In this document: positions 1 through 10,602 of the stretch, piece by piece
Position numbering within the stretch: position 1 is the stretch's first letter
Layout: every line of letters begins with the position of its first letter
Assembly: GCF_910589235.1 (NCBI RefSeq)
Contig: NC_060965.1
Coordinates: forward strand, 3,972,901-4,036,900
DNA: 64,000 nucleotides
Direction: 5' to 3'
From: Vespa crabro
Taxonomy: Eukaryota; Arthropoda; Insecta; Hymenoptera; Vespidae
The notes under the pieces: model-generated
Database searches by the model: none
Seen by the model: the letters and a program-made list of their open reading frames with translations, nothing else
What the model was told of the DNA's origin: nothing
Position numbers and translations under genes: made by a program

Positions 1-243
1 TACCCCAATCGAGCTTTCCTACAGCGACAATGATATATTCGTTTCACGACTGTATTATTTTCTAGGCATGATCAAATAATGATGAAACTGAAAATTTATT
101 AAGATATCTCTAAAAATTGATCGATTTATTAGATCAATATCTACTTTTGGACCATTGGGAAATGTTATAATTAATGTACTCAATTTGAAAAATTCATAAG
201 AACATCAATAATGTTCTGTCAATTGGATATCAATACGTTGTTA

Positions 244-319
244 TCAATGATTAAATCTAAATTTATCCAAACTCAAAGATTCACTCAACTTCATTTCGGT
301 AACAATTTCACGATCAGCA
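244..319 (-). CDS. putative 3'-terminal exon, unknown protein
   Basis: On the minus strand a good acceptor (ATTTATTTTGCAG) is followed by one split-codon base and 24 open codons (reading ADREIVTEMK at the start, DKFRFNH at the end) before TGA. Two AATAAA hexamers follow on the same strand, at 130-125 and 100-95, at a normal distance for polyadenylation. Acidic/basic composition without low complexity is typical of a real C-terminus. I do not recognise the protein and found no partner exon with the required phase (two bases carried in). Splice site, stop and poly(A) signals are seen; that it is an exon is inference. Confidence 0.28.
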
Positions 320-476
320 CTGCAAAATAAATCTTTGAAACTTCCAAAGTGTATATCGCCATATCGCAATATTGAAAAGAAAAATTTCGTAGAAACAGAA
401 ACTGACTGTGGTATCTTCGGTGTCCACCAAAAAGATATAAGAATCATCTTTCCTCCCACCTCTTTATTTGTCTGGA

Positions 477-537
477 TCTCTCTCTCTCTCTCTCTCTCTC
501 ACTCTCTCTCTCTCTCTCTCTCTTTCTCTTTCTTTCT
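477..537. repeat. (CT)n microsatellite
   Basis: Nearly pure CT dinucleotides on the + strand, degrading to CTTT at the 3' end, then a CCCTCGCAG acceptor-like end. It is the polypyrimidine tract of a possible 29-nt micro-exon at 549-577 (see findings). Confidence 0.9.
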
Positions 538-816
538 GTCCCTCGCAGTTGGACACCGAAGAAGATAGGTGGTTAAGGTAAAGAGGGAGCGGTTGGATTA
601 TCCAGAGAGGATGAAAGGTCGCGCTGCTGAATTCCTTCGTGCTCGTGGGTAGGCAGGCGGTATGGAATTACGAAGTTTAAGATAAAATGGATTCGCGGAA
701 TCTGAAATAGAAAATTCCCTAGCTAATACCATGCCAGGATTCCCATTCTCCTCACATAACCTCCGTCATCTTAGAGTCTCCTCTTTCCTACGTATTTTCT
801 CGCATACACATACACA

Positions 817-829
817 CTCTCTTTCTCTC

Positions 830-871
<42 letters not shown>

Positions 872-899
872 GCTCTCTTGCTCTCTTTCTTTTTCGCTC
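817..899. repeat. (CT)n microsatellite
   Basis: Imperfect CT/TTTC tract followed by T-rich runs to about 950. ORFs across it read as Ser-Leu or Arg-Glu repeats and are not genes. Confidence 0.9.
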
Positions 900-999
900 T
901 CCTTTTTTTTCTGTCATTTCCTTTCCATCTTTTTCCTTTTTTTTTTTCCAAGAGCACAGCAGTGACGCGAAAAACGAAGGGAATAATCGAAGGTGAATG

Positions 1000-2282
1000 A
1001 AATCGGTCGAGAGACTTCGCATTCTCTTCGCCTCTATCTATCTTTCTTTCCTCATTTTTTTTTTTTTTCTTTTTCTACGATCTCTAGGGATAATGATCGA
1101 AGAACAGAAAGGAAGACTACGAGATCCTCCAATCAGCGTACGGACTTTGAAATGTACTCGAGTCGAGTGCAAAATACGAATACTCTGTGATGACCGTGTT
1201 GTTTCCCTTCGATTCGACAGGATCATCTGTCTCTCTCCTTTTCTCTTTATCTTTCAAACTCGTCGTCAATTATCGTTCCTTTCCTATTTTCTTCTCTTCT
1301 ATTTCAAATGATTTCTTCTACTAAATTCGAACGTTACGTGTCACGCTTGATCGAATTGAATTTCTTAAACAAACAAAGATCGTCGTTGTTTCATTCAACT
1401 TTTCGTTCAATTCAATAAATTCAATTTATCGAGGAACGATATTTTAAAAATCATAATTATAATTACTCGAAAGAACATATATAAATTTTTATATATGAAT
1501 TTAAATTTAAGTTAATTAATTCATGAAAATCATTCGAGGAAATTTCTCACTGTCACTTATTGCTGACAAGTCTGTATACATATTTCTAAAGAATATCTGT
1601 GTCTTCCAATGAATACAAGAAGCATAAATCACTTTGAAATATAGGACAGGAAGAATTCTCGATGTTTGGCGATAAGTCGAAGACCTCGGTACGATCGAAC
1701 AGCGAGAACGTCTTCTCGCCGATAAAATCGAGGCTTTTGATATAAGATACTTAGAAACGTGGATCGCTTTCGAGACTGCCTGATATTATCGCGTATTGTG
1801 ATCGATCGACAATAAGCATTCGCAATATATCGTCTGTGTATATTGCCTCGATCTCACATACTGTTGTTACTGTGTTTTGCATAGAAGATGCATTCCTACG
1901 AACAAATACATATGCTTATGTATCTCACGTAAAATCTATTACACAAGTCAACTACGCTTCCAAAAATATACTATTTTTCTCCCTTCCAAAAATGTTCTAT
2001 TTTTCTTTTTCTCCCTTTTGTATTTTTACGAAGTTAATACTCATCGAAATTTTCCGAACGAGCTTCGCGCAATTTGTTTTATTAACATTCAATATATCGA
2101 TAGCTCGACCAATGGAATGATTTTGTTCCGCTATTATCGAAGCTATATTGAAAACTGTGAAAACGCTATAACGGATTAATAAACATGAACAACGTGGATA
2201 CTGTTATCGAAGTTATTCAATTAATAACTCTCTAATTGACTACTCGTCCCCAAGGTGAAGTTTTAAAAAGAGCGCTCGTTAT
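1000..2282. other. gene-free AT-rich stretch
   Basis: A T-run near 1056-1076, then unique AT-rich sequence. Two overlapping ORFs at 1836-2179 have no simple repeats but also no splice context that I could support. Nothing else is seen. Confidence 0.5.
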
Positions 2283-2782
2283 AGAATGACTACCATCGAT
2301 AAACATTTATCACCAAGAAAAATGCTGAAGCACACTTTCAACCACATTCAGACGGTGTTGATACAGGCGTCAAGGGATACTACGTTCCTATTGGCCGTAA
2401 CCATGGCGTTTCATCTCGCTCTCCTCTTGTACGAATCGTCGATGTCTAATTTAATCGTGCCAATTAAGGGCAACCCTCCTCCTTTTCCTTCTCTTCCCGG
2501 GCTACTCGGAAAGGAAAGTTGAGAGTAACGGGTGGAGGAAAATCGAGAAATTATTATTTCTACGGTCCGGAGATAGCGGATTCAAGAAAGAAAAGGGGAA
2601 AGAAAAGTCGGAGAAAGAAAAGATCGGGTAAGGGTTGTAGAGGAATAATTAACAGTCGGCCTATAAAATCCAATTGAACTGGCACGTAGTGGTAAAGAGG
2701 GATGGGTGATGTCCAAGAAGGGTGAATCAGTATAATAACCCATTTATTTTCCATCTCTGCTATCCCATTATTTTGAGATTTA

Positions 2783-2820
2783 ATGCACGAACAATTCTTC
2801 GATTTACCCGGCGGAATAAC
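2783..2820 (+). CDS. possible short first exon (weak)
   Basis: An ATG preceded by A-rich sequence opens 12 codons (MHEQFFDLPGGI) plus two bases, then runs straight into GTAAGTTTAT, a near-consensus insect donor. The peptide composition is ordinary. There is no matching downstream exon and the exon is very short, so chance is a serious alternative. Confidence 0.13.
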
Positions 2821-2925
2821 GTAAGTTTATATCAAGAAAATATAAGAATTGCACAAGAGAAATGAACGCTCGAAGAATTTAAATTTACTATACGATCCTC
2901 GGGCATTTTCGTTCTATAATATAAA

Positions 2926-3303
2926 TAAATTTGGTTATCAACGCTTTTGAGGTACCATACCATTTTAGATGAACAAGCAAAGGTGTTAGTGGGAAGAAAC
3001 CAAAAGGAATGGCGAAGAGAAACAAAGGAAACAAATTGCTATCAGTACCATCAACACAGTTCCTCTCTCCAATCCAGTAAAATTTCCCCTTTCCTCTCTT
3101 GCTCATCCGACACCGAAAGTCCTCCAATTTATGTGTTCGCTGGTTATAACGGAGTCAACGAGCCCTTCGCCCTTTTGTTCTGTCGTCGACCTCGTTTCTC
3201 TCGTTTTCCTTGCCTCTTGTTACTTTTTTGGGAAAAATATTCCTATACATATACATATAAATTTCTATATTCCTTTGCCTACACAGATATAAATTTTAAG
3301 TAA
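2926..3303 (+). CDS. open reading block, unknown, no ATG at start
   Basis: About 125 open codons. The first two thirds are free of simple repeats, with mixed charged and polar residues (for example LDEQAKVLVGRNQKEWRR). The last third turns into a Tyr/Thr stretch from an ACATAT repeat. The frame starts after TAA with no early ATG, so it would have to be an exon, and I see no convincing acceptor. In DNA of this composition several ORFs of 100 codons are expected by chance. Confidence 0.12.
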
Positions 3304-3493
3304 AATTTCGAAACATCATTCTCATCTCATTTCTCACAAATAATATCTACCATAATTATCGAAATAACAAATACCGGAAGCATTTTCATTTTGTTAAGTT
3401 AAAAACAAAGTAACGAATGGAAAAATTGTTCGTGTCTTTTATTTACAAATCTCCACCTTTCGTATCACGTTAAACGAATGCTTTGATCTGTTT

Positions 3494-3559
<66 letters not shown>

Positions 3560-4626
3560 GAACCAAGCCGTATAAAAATATCTCTATTGCGTTACATCAT
3601 CCATAACCTCTACCCAGAGGCGATTAATTAAAAAACATAATGGAAAAATATATATGCTAACGCTGATTGTATTAAAAAAAAAAAAAAAAACAAAAAAAAT
3701 AGCGAGACGCATGGCATTTCCTATATGAACCATGAATGTATATAACACGTATTAAATACTTTTGTTTCAAACGATTTCTATTTCGAAATTTCGTAAATAT
3801 CAGAAAGTTACGAGTTCAAAGAGCGATTGTAAAACAAAGCGATAAAATTATTAAATTATAAATGAACAATTGAAATTATAGCAGTTAACATTTTCACGAA
3901 GAATTAAAGGAATTTTCAAAAAATTTAAGTCATTTTTACGATTTATGTTTCTTATAGTTACATGCTTTTATAATAGATTACCATATAACTGAAGCCAGTA
4001 AACTTCGAGCGGTAAATAGTACCTAATAGTTTTTTGCAAGTCATGTGCAACTAATATTCTCGTCTTTTATATCGCTACCACCTCGTTCGGAGCATGCTTT
4101 ACTCTCTTAGTCTGTAAGAGAGGTTGAATAAAAAGGGGGTTAGACCGTCGGTATATACATACTAGCAAGCTGACTAAAATGCAACAGGGATATGGCTTTT
4201 ATAATAAACCCATAATCTCAATACAACGAGATGGAGGAGAACGAGGCTTTTAGATACATCATGTAGGAAGCTACGAGGTTACAAAGATATTATGGATTTG
4301 TCCTGCCGATTGAACGAGAAATAATATGTATATTTTATATATTCAAAGTGCGAAAAGATATAATTATTTTGAAGTACAAAATAATGAGAGAGAAAAAAAC
4401 TTTTATCTCTTATAATATATATATAAAAAAAAAAAAAAAAAAAAAAGGAAAAAAAAAACTAACAAACGCGTGTACTTCATTTACAGAGAGATAATATTAT
4501 TTTGGATATTATTTTTTATGTTTTAATGAAAATAGGTATGTTATTATAAAATTATTGTTTTTATAGAAACATTCGAGATACTATCAAAGACTAGATTATA
4601 TCGAAATAGATTCCTCAGATACAAAC
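3304..4626. other. gene-free AT-rich stretch with repeats
   Basis: Holds (TA)n at 3498-3555 and poly(A) near 3674-3690 and 4425-4458. A minus-strand ORF just beyond (4857-4627) ends in a fair donor (CTCG|GTAGGT) but has no clear acceptor. No gene called. Confidence 0.5.
3498..3555. repeat. (TA)n microsatellite
   Basis: About 29 uninterrupted TA units. Confidence 0.95.
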
Positions 4627-4881
4627 CTACCGAGTAATCTGATTTAACGTGCAATGCTTCTCGCATTTCCACAAGTGGAGCATCGTCTGATTCAACATCG
4701 ACTCGAGCTTAATTTTGGCACTCGAATGCTCGAATACGCGATGGTGGTGTTCTCCATAGTGCTTCCAACACCGTAGAATCTGACGTCCGCCAACGATGTA
4801 AGCATAAATTACCTGGATATCTGAACCGAGATAATTATCAATGCAAGCTCGTCGCAAACTGTTCTCACCAAAGCCGATCGA

Positions 4882-4885
<4 letters not shown>

Positions 4886-4938
<53 letters not shown>
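4886..4938. repeat. (TA)n-(TG)n compound microsatellite
   Basis: Pure AT units passing into four GT units at the 3' end. Confidence 0.93.
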
Positions 4939-4939
4939 C

Positions 4940-5822
4940 TTAAGATACACGATTTGGATGCAGAACTATCTCCTACGTTTGATTAAAACAATAGACTTTT
5001 GATTACAGTGAATGATCCTTTCTTCCTATATGAAGCACAAGTATTTTGCTTCAAGATGATTCATAATAAGATATCAATGAATTAAGTAAAAAATAAAAAT
5101 AAAAATAAAAAAAAAAGAAGAATACGTCTCCTAACTTATTTGCGAATAATTTGAGTGAAGATACTGGACGATGGAAGAAAAATCTTGAATAATTCGAAAA
5201 GGTTATTCGTTTCATTTTTCTTTTCTTTTTTTTTTTTTTTTGTCAAATTCAAAAGAATTCCTTTCGTATTACCGGAGAGTGCACTTTGTTTCATTATAGC
5301 GTATGCAGTATATCCGTAGTGGGCGCACGCCTTGGAAAGTGCCGGTGCGAGAAAAAAATGTTTGCCTTAGTTTCACATTCCTTTGTGTCGTTCCACCCGC
5401 TATATACTCAGTGTAGGCGCTCTCTTTGGTCCATTACTGTCTACTGTGTATAAACCGTTCTTGGTGACCCCTTCTCTTTCTGTCTCTATCTCTTCTTCTT
5501 TTCAAGCAACATTTTCTGCACTCAACTTCGCATATCTTCTGCTCTTTTTCTTTCTTACGAGGCGAGCCGTTACTCTTTTTACATTTCTTTATATTATATC
5601 CAGTCTTGCCTATGTTACGTTGAAGTATATTTATTATCCAAATAATGATGTTAAATAAAAGAATTAATTCTTTATTATTGAAATATATTCGTTGAAATAA
5701 AAAACATGAAAATTTTTTTAATTCCCAGAATTATTATAGTTGGACTTTAATAAAATTATACGATATTATTCCACTACAATGTAATTAAAAAGATCTTTTT
5801 TCTCTTTTTCATCCCCTGAAAC

Positions 5823-5868
<46 letters not shown>

Positions 5869-6777
5869 AGGAGGATGACATAAAATCTATGGTGAGTTCG
5901 CATTAAATGTCGCTAATCATTCTGTTGAACCTTCTTTTGCTGTCCCTTCCAACCCTCTCATGATATCTTTTCCGGTTTGTCCGAGTCACCCCTAGCATCT
6001 ACACGGTTTAAAGATAACAAATGTCGGGCGTTTAGGTTCTGCGATTACGACGAGCCATTCGTTTCTCGTGTCAAGCCTGTCTGGTTTATTCGGCTACTAC
6101 CCCTTCTAAAAGTCTTCTCCTCCTTTCTTTACCCTCATATAGCTACCTCTAAATACCGTTGACGACGTCGTTATGTCAATATGTCATCAAGGTCTCTTTT
6201 CTTTCCTTTCAAAAAATTGTCTTATTCAGCTTTAAATAGAGGATCAACGAACGTATCTAAAGATAGTATTATAAAATATTATAACGATGTTATCTTATTA
6301 AAAACATTTAATTACAAATGTCACGACAAATCAAAAGTATAGTTTAAACATAGTTGTATGTAAAGGAATATCCTAATATGTTATTCAATTTCAAGATCAC
6401 TCGTAATTCCTTTCAAACGAACATGAATACGATTGAAGGGAAGAGGAACGAGAGAACATGAACGACGGCGAAATGAAATAGTCGATCGGATCTAGCAAAG
6501 ACTTGATCTAAAAAGCGTTCTAAGAAAAGCTATTATCGTGGCGAAGTCAAACGAACTTTCCGAATAAAATTCGAATGGAAAGTAAATGAGAAACTCGTTG
6601 TACGAGCGTTCAACTTCCTTCTTGTGATTCGCTGACAGATTAAAGAGTAGAGAGTGGAAGTGGGTTTAAGAAACGTAATGCCTATATATAGATCTTCTAT
6701 TTCTACCTACCGATAGTAACGAGATTTTACGGTTAGACATTAGAGGTAAAACGCGTCGCATCGAATAACTCTTATAG
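4940..6777. other. gene-free stretch
   Basis: AT-rich unique DNA, poly(A) near 5092-5118, poly(T) near 5221-5242 and (GA)n at 5825-5869. ORFs at 5383-5658 and 5977-6162 have no splice or start context worth calling. Confidence 0.5.
5825..5869. repeat. (GA)n microsatellite
   Basis: GA tract with one AAG interruption. Confidence 0.92.
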
Positions 6778-6936
6778 TCGAAAAGCAAAAGTTTATCAAG
6801 TCGCGGTCAGAGTTCCGAGCAACTTCGTATCGCTATCTGCAGTGAAGCAGCAACGGCACTAACTGCGGCAGCAGCAAAGGTAGCAGCCCTTAGCAGCAGA
6901 TCGACCAATTCAGAAGCGACCTTAACGCCTGGATGA
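6778..6936 (+). CDS. possible terminal exon, Ala/Ser-rich, unknown
   Basis: An acceptor-like CTCTTATAG, with a branch-type AATAAC a few bases upstream, precedes 52 open codons in phase 0, ending in TGA. The peptide begins SKSKSLSSRGQSSEQLRIAI and contains an Ala-rich run (ALTAAAAKVAAL) from an AGC/GCA-rich segment. There is no ATG, so it can only be an exon continuation. The GC content is clearly above the flanks. The Ala run could simply be a CAG-type microsatellite. Confidence 0.18.
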   Translation, partial: SKSKSLSSRGQSSEQLRIAICSEAATALTAAAAKVAALSSRSTNSEATLTPG

Positions 6937-7020
6937 AACTAAGCGAAACGTCTCTTGAGAAACCACCAACCTCCTCCATAAGTCGAGCCGAATTCCCTTG
7001 CGCTGGATTAATTCGCCTGT

Positions 7021-7023
<3 letters not shown>

Positions 7024-7070
<47 letters not shown>

Positions 7071-7110
7071 TCCCCTTTCTCTTCTTCTTCCTCTTTCTCT
7101 CTATCTCACT
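7024..7110. repeat. (CT)n microsatellite
   Basis: Long CT tract grading into CTTCTTC. The minus-strand Arg/Glu ORF over it is an artefact. Confidence 0.93.
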
Positions 7111-7136
7111 CTCTCCTTCCGCTTCTCTTGCGTCCA

Positions 7137-8009
7137 TCTCCTTCGTCGTCTAGTCAATGAATACGAAATGACGAATAGGATACAGGCCCTGGGACATTGC
7201 TCTTCTTGTTGTTCCATCCTCGATAAAGCAACTTTTCCTTACAGCTTAACAAGGACTTTATGGAATAATTGTTTATGAATCAATTTGTTATTACTACGTC
7301 GGCATCCTGTTTACTTATCTATCCTTGCTTCAATATTTATATCTATTAATACACCATTACGATGTAAAATTTTCTTCTTACGTTCTTGATTAAAATTAAA
7401 TCTATGAATGACTATCTCATAATTTTAAAAATATCTTTCGATATATTTCTATTCTAGAATTTTTTATTTTACTGTTCGTTTAAATCTTTTGAGAAATAAA
7501 TGAAATAAAAAAAAAAAAAAAAAAAAAGAAAAAGAAAAAGCAATAAAAACAAGGTTACCTTTCAAACCCCCAGATCATATTTCCGTGAACAAGGTCGCAG
7601 TAGTTTTAACATTAAAGCGTAATTCGAAGCGAATTCAGAGCAACGTGCTTGCTCGTCCATTCACACTGTGTATCTTTGTGTGAGCTGACTGACATTCGGC
7701 CTATAAAGTGTCACCGGACCATCACTTGACATCGACTCGTTCGTCCCTCTCTTCTACTCCACCAACTCCCCACCTCTTCTCTTCGTTGACGCACATATAC
7801 ATAGAGATACACACACAAGTGCATACACATAGATATCTACGTGCGAGAACACGTTTTCCTCTCTCCCACGCTTTCACCCGCTTTCTCCGCACGTCCCTCC
7901 AGCCGCAACCAATCCTCGCAGGCAGAGTGTTACCGGATTACAATGTTTGCCGGTGACTGTGCAAACACCGCGCGGTTCCCTTCTCTCTCATACGTCGACA
8001 TTCTCGACA
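7137..8009. other. gene-free; GC-richer 7.6-8.0 kb
   Basis: AT-rich to 7560, with poly(A) at 7507-7540. From about 7610 to 8000 the sequence becomes GC-richer and pyrimidine-rich, with CACATA and CpG-rich segments, resembling a promoter or 5' leader. No supported ORF. Confidence 0.35.
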
Positions 8010-8047
<38 letters not shown>

Positions 8048-8168
8048 CTCTATCTCTCTCTCATATACATTGTCTGTACAAGCATTTATATATATGCATG
8101 AGGGGGAGAGAGACAGAGATAGAGATAGAGAGATAGATGGAGAGAGAGAGAGAGAGAGAGAGAGACAG
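8010..8168. repeat. convergent (CT)n / (GA)n inverted repeat
   Basis: A CT/CTAT tract (8010-8062) is followed, after about 40 nt, by a GA/GATA tract (8104-8168) that is its reverse complement apart from unit slippage. Transcribed RNA would fold into a hairpin with roughly 50-bp arms. Confidence 0.75.
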
Positions 8169-8169
8169 A

Positions 8170-8950
8170 AAATGCGTTCGAAACAGAAAATGCGTACGAT
8201 TTCGAGAGAAGAATAGAAGGGTAAAAAAGCTTCGAAATGAAACGACTAGCTGGCCGAACAACCGCATGCACAAATTGCCAGAGTAACAGCAGCAATACCA
8301 ACCTGTTTTCTGTCACTCCTCGGTCAGACTGGGTTAGAATATTTTTATCTCATTGCGTGACAAAATCGAACGATTTATCTTTATTACTTATCTTCATCAT
8401 AGTAACGTTATTTCTTTTATGATAAAAAATTTTCTAATCGAGTAGAGATCTTCTCAGGCAACAGTGATTAATGTATCATATCTTTAGATAGATAGATAGA
8501 GAAGGAGAGAAAGAGAGAGAAAGTGAGAGAGTTCGTATTTTTCAAACTTAATATCATTTATGCGATCGTAATTTTTTATCTTAAGAAAACATAATTATAA
8601 GGGCCGAATACGAAGAGAGAAAGGCTGGGCTTATTAAGCAATTAAAGCAATGCCGTTCTCCCTTGTCGAAGAGTTTATATAGGAAGGAAGGTATAGAAGG
8701 AAGGTATGAAAGTCGGAGGTCCCGTGGAGACAACGAAGATGAGTATACCCAGAGGTAGAGATAGAGAGGAAGACGGTGAGAAGGAAAACGCAACAACGCG
8801 GCAACCGCCACATGCATTTAGTATAGTAGAAGGAAAGCGGTAGTAGGAACGTTGGTACGGCCGCCAGCATACAGCCATCAGCGAAACTTGACAAAAGTTG
8901 AGACACTTGCTAATGAGCGGTACACATCTCGACGCTGCACTCTCTGCATA
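8170..8950. other. gene-free stretch before the 9-kb locus
   Basis: Unique sequence with a short GATA/GAGA run at 8485-8530. From about 8640 it becomes purine-rich and GC-richer, with CAGCGA and CCGCCAGC motifs. It may be promoter or 5' UTR of the candidate gene starting near 9405 (inference). Confidence 0.3.
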
Positions 8951-8967
8951 CTCTCTCTCTCCCTCTC

Positions 8968-9013
<46 letters not shown>

Positions 9014-9015
9014 TA
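8951..9015. repeat. (CT)n microsatellite
   Basis: CT tract with CCC interruptions in GC-richer DNA upstream of the 9405 start. Confidence 0.92.
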
Positions 9016-9140
9016 TCGTACTCGCAGCACGACCTTCGAAGCTTCGTAGAAACTGCTACTACTATAGCAGTAACAGCAGCAGCCTGATGTGGCCTGGTAC
9101 TTCCGCTTCGTCTACGTGTCCCGTGCAACCGGTTGTCTAG

Positions 9141-9395
9141 GTCACGAAAGACGAGTCCAACGACCTCACGCAGCACCTGCAGCAGCTAGAGAGGGTGTAC
9201 GAACTTAACACGCTCGTTCTCTTTCTCTCTTTCATTCTCTTGTTCTCTAGCTCGCGGATTAGCTCGAAGCAAGACGAGGAACGAGTCTCCCTATTTGTTC
9301 CCCTTCCTTTCTCTTCCTACCTGAGAAACTTCCTTTTCACCGTGGAATTTATCTTCGACTATATTTCAGCATTAGCGAAGTTTGTCTTTGAGTAG
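9141..9395 (+). CDS. possible exon encoding a membrane-type peptide
   Basis: Directly after TTGTCTAG (in-frame TAG, usable as an acceptor) 84 codons are open. An amphipathic, Gln/Leu/Glu-rich start (DLTQHLQQLERVYEL) is followed by a strongly hydrophobic segment (TLVLFLSFILLF) and a mixed tail (ISSKQDEERVSLF) ending at TAG. This would suit a single-pass membrane anchor. It lies in the same frame as, and 9 nt upstream of, the 9405 ATG. Alternatively the block is 5' UTR of that gene, and the hydrophobic run is only a CT-rich artefact. Confidence 0.18.
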   Translation, partial: VTKDESNDLTQHLQQLERVYELNTLVLFLSFILLFSSSRISSKQDEERVSLFVPLPFSSYLRNFLFTVEFIFDYISALAKFVFE

Positions 9396-9404
9396 TCGTC
9401 GAGC

Positions 9405-9453
9405 ATGTCTTATCGAAAGGACGGATTTTACGTAAAGGATGAATTCTCGCCTG
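9405..9453 (+). CDS. putative first coding exon, unknown protein (exon 1 of 2)
   Basis: ATG (context GAGCATGT) opens 16 codons, MSYRKDGFYVKDEFSP, plus one base, then the donor CCTG|GTAAGG. The carried G plus TC of the exon at 10259 gives GTC (Val), so the phases agree over an 805-bp intron. If unspliced, the same ATG reads on to a 38-aa micro-ORF ending at 9521. Upstream DNA (8.6-9.4 kb) is GC-richer and CT-tract-bearing, like a 5' leader. No domain is recognised. I rate this among the most gene-like loci on the + strand, but a minus-strand model overlaps exon 2. Confidence 0.33.
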
Positions 9454-9561
9454 GTAAGGATTATCGTGAACTTATGAAAAATATGAAGGAATTGTGTAAA
9501 GTGATTTGCATTTGCACGTAGCTTGTATATATCTTTTTATATTTATGTTTATAATATTTGG

Positions 9562-9566
<5 letters not shown>

Positions 9567-9605
<39 letters not shown>
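9567..9605. repeat. (TA)n microsatellite
   Basis: Pure TA run inside the proposed 9454-10258 intron. Confidence 0.94.
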
Positions 9606-9608
<3 letters not shown>

Positions 9609-9738
9609 TTTGCGCACTTGCAATTGTTTACTTATAAACATTTTAATAGTAACTACATAAATGAATAGATGTAATTAATGATATTGAATGGAACATCGAT
9701 TAATGTATATTTATATCGTAAGATTAAAAGAATCTTAC

Positions 9739-9865
9739 CGATGTTTGAATTACTTCGATAAGATGGAAATGATGCCGTAATTAACGATATCGCTCGATAA
9801 TATAGACGGAATCTTGACCTCGCGAAAAAGCCTCCCTCTTCCTTGTTGAATTGCACACGAAGCAT
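9739..9865 (-). CDS. possible first exon, unknown protein
   Basis: On the minus strand ATG at 9865, with an in-frame TAA six bases upstream, opens 42 codons. It starts MLRVQFNKEEGGFFARSRF, continues with a mildly hydrophobic stretch (YYRAISLITASF), then one base and the donor ATCG|GTAAGATT. ATG, open frame and near-consensus donor are seen; a downstream partner with two bases carried in is not identified. It would be antisense to the intron of the 9405 model. Confidence 0.22.
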
Positions 9866-10258
9866 CGATTAAGCCGGCACTTTGACTGGAGCATCACTTC
9901 GCAGATTGCCCATTACATCTTCGAAGCAGTTACTGTCTGCTATCAGGAAGCGCTCTCCGCGAAATTAGCCGAACCGTTCCCGTATCGTGACCGAACGAGA
10001 ACACGAATTACTACGTTCCCTCGAGAATGTAAATCATTCGTCCATACTACCTAAGAAAACTCCCTTTACACTTGATTAATTTTCTACGAACTTCAATTTA
10101 CAAAATGTTGAAGAGTTTTATGAGAAAAAAAAAAAAAAAAAAAGAAAAAAAAGAAAAAAAAATTATTATTTTACAGACAGATTATTCCCATCGTGTTTGA
10201 CTATTCCGCTCAAAGCAAGAACGAAGTATATGCTATTAACGCTTCTAAAGAATCTCAG

Positions 10259-10452
10259 TCACGCGGGAATCGAAAATGCAAATGGAAACGACCAAAATCC
10301 AATTGTCTCCAAAGGAAGCTCCGGTGAAAGACGTCTTACCGAAGAGATGTACGACACAAGAGGATACAATGGAGAAGCTTAGACGTTACTACGTCCGCGA
10401 GGTAACGGCAGCTCGACGAGAAGCTGTGGTCTTGAATAAGGACAACGAATAA
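10259..10452 (+). CDS. putative terminal exon, Lys/Glu/Arg-rich protein (exon 2 of 2)
   Basis: An acceptor GAATCTCAG with a branch-type CTATTAAC 20 nt upstream opens 63 codons to TAA. The frame contains an ATG at 10276 giving 58 aa. The sequence is charged and helix-prone (for example EDTMEKLRRYYVREVTAARR) and ends VVLNKDNE, with no low complexity. It joins exon 9405-9453 in phase. An internal CGCGAG|GTAACG could serve as a donor if the gene continues. AATAAA at about 10821 could be the poly(A) signal. The whole block is also open on the minus strand, so strand assignment is uncertain. Confidence 0.33.
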
Positions 10453-10598
10453 GAGGAGAGAAGGAAAGATGCAGATTATTCCGAACGCGGAATCCTTAAC
10501 AAGAGAAGAGACTCTCACCTTCGGTGAACGTTCTCATTCGAATCTACGAACAGTGACAGCAGCCTTTGCCTGACGAGTCCTTTTAGAGGATTCCAATT
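10379..10598 (-). CDS. competing two-exon model on minus strand (10519-10598, 10379-10430)
   Basis: Minus strand: acceptor TAATTCTAG, then 26 codons (from NWNPLKGL to NENVHR) plus two bases and the strong donor GAAG|GTGAGAG. An 88-bp pyrimidine-rich intron (10431-10518) ends TATTCAAG. The next exon completes AG+A as Arg and reads PQLLVELPLPRGRSNV to TAA. The intron size is typical of insect short introns. It conflicts with the + strand exon 10259-10452; both could exist as antisense genes, but more likely at most one is real. Confidence 0.2.
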
Positions 10599-10602
10599 CT
10601 AG

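Noticed and set aside
5823..5891. GTGAGT donor after the GA tract at 5882
   Set aside because: The only upstream frame is GA-repeat; no exon can be supported.
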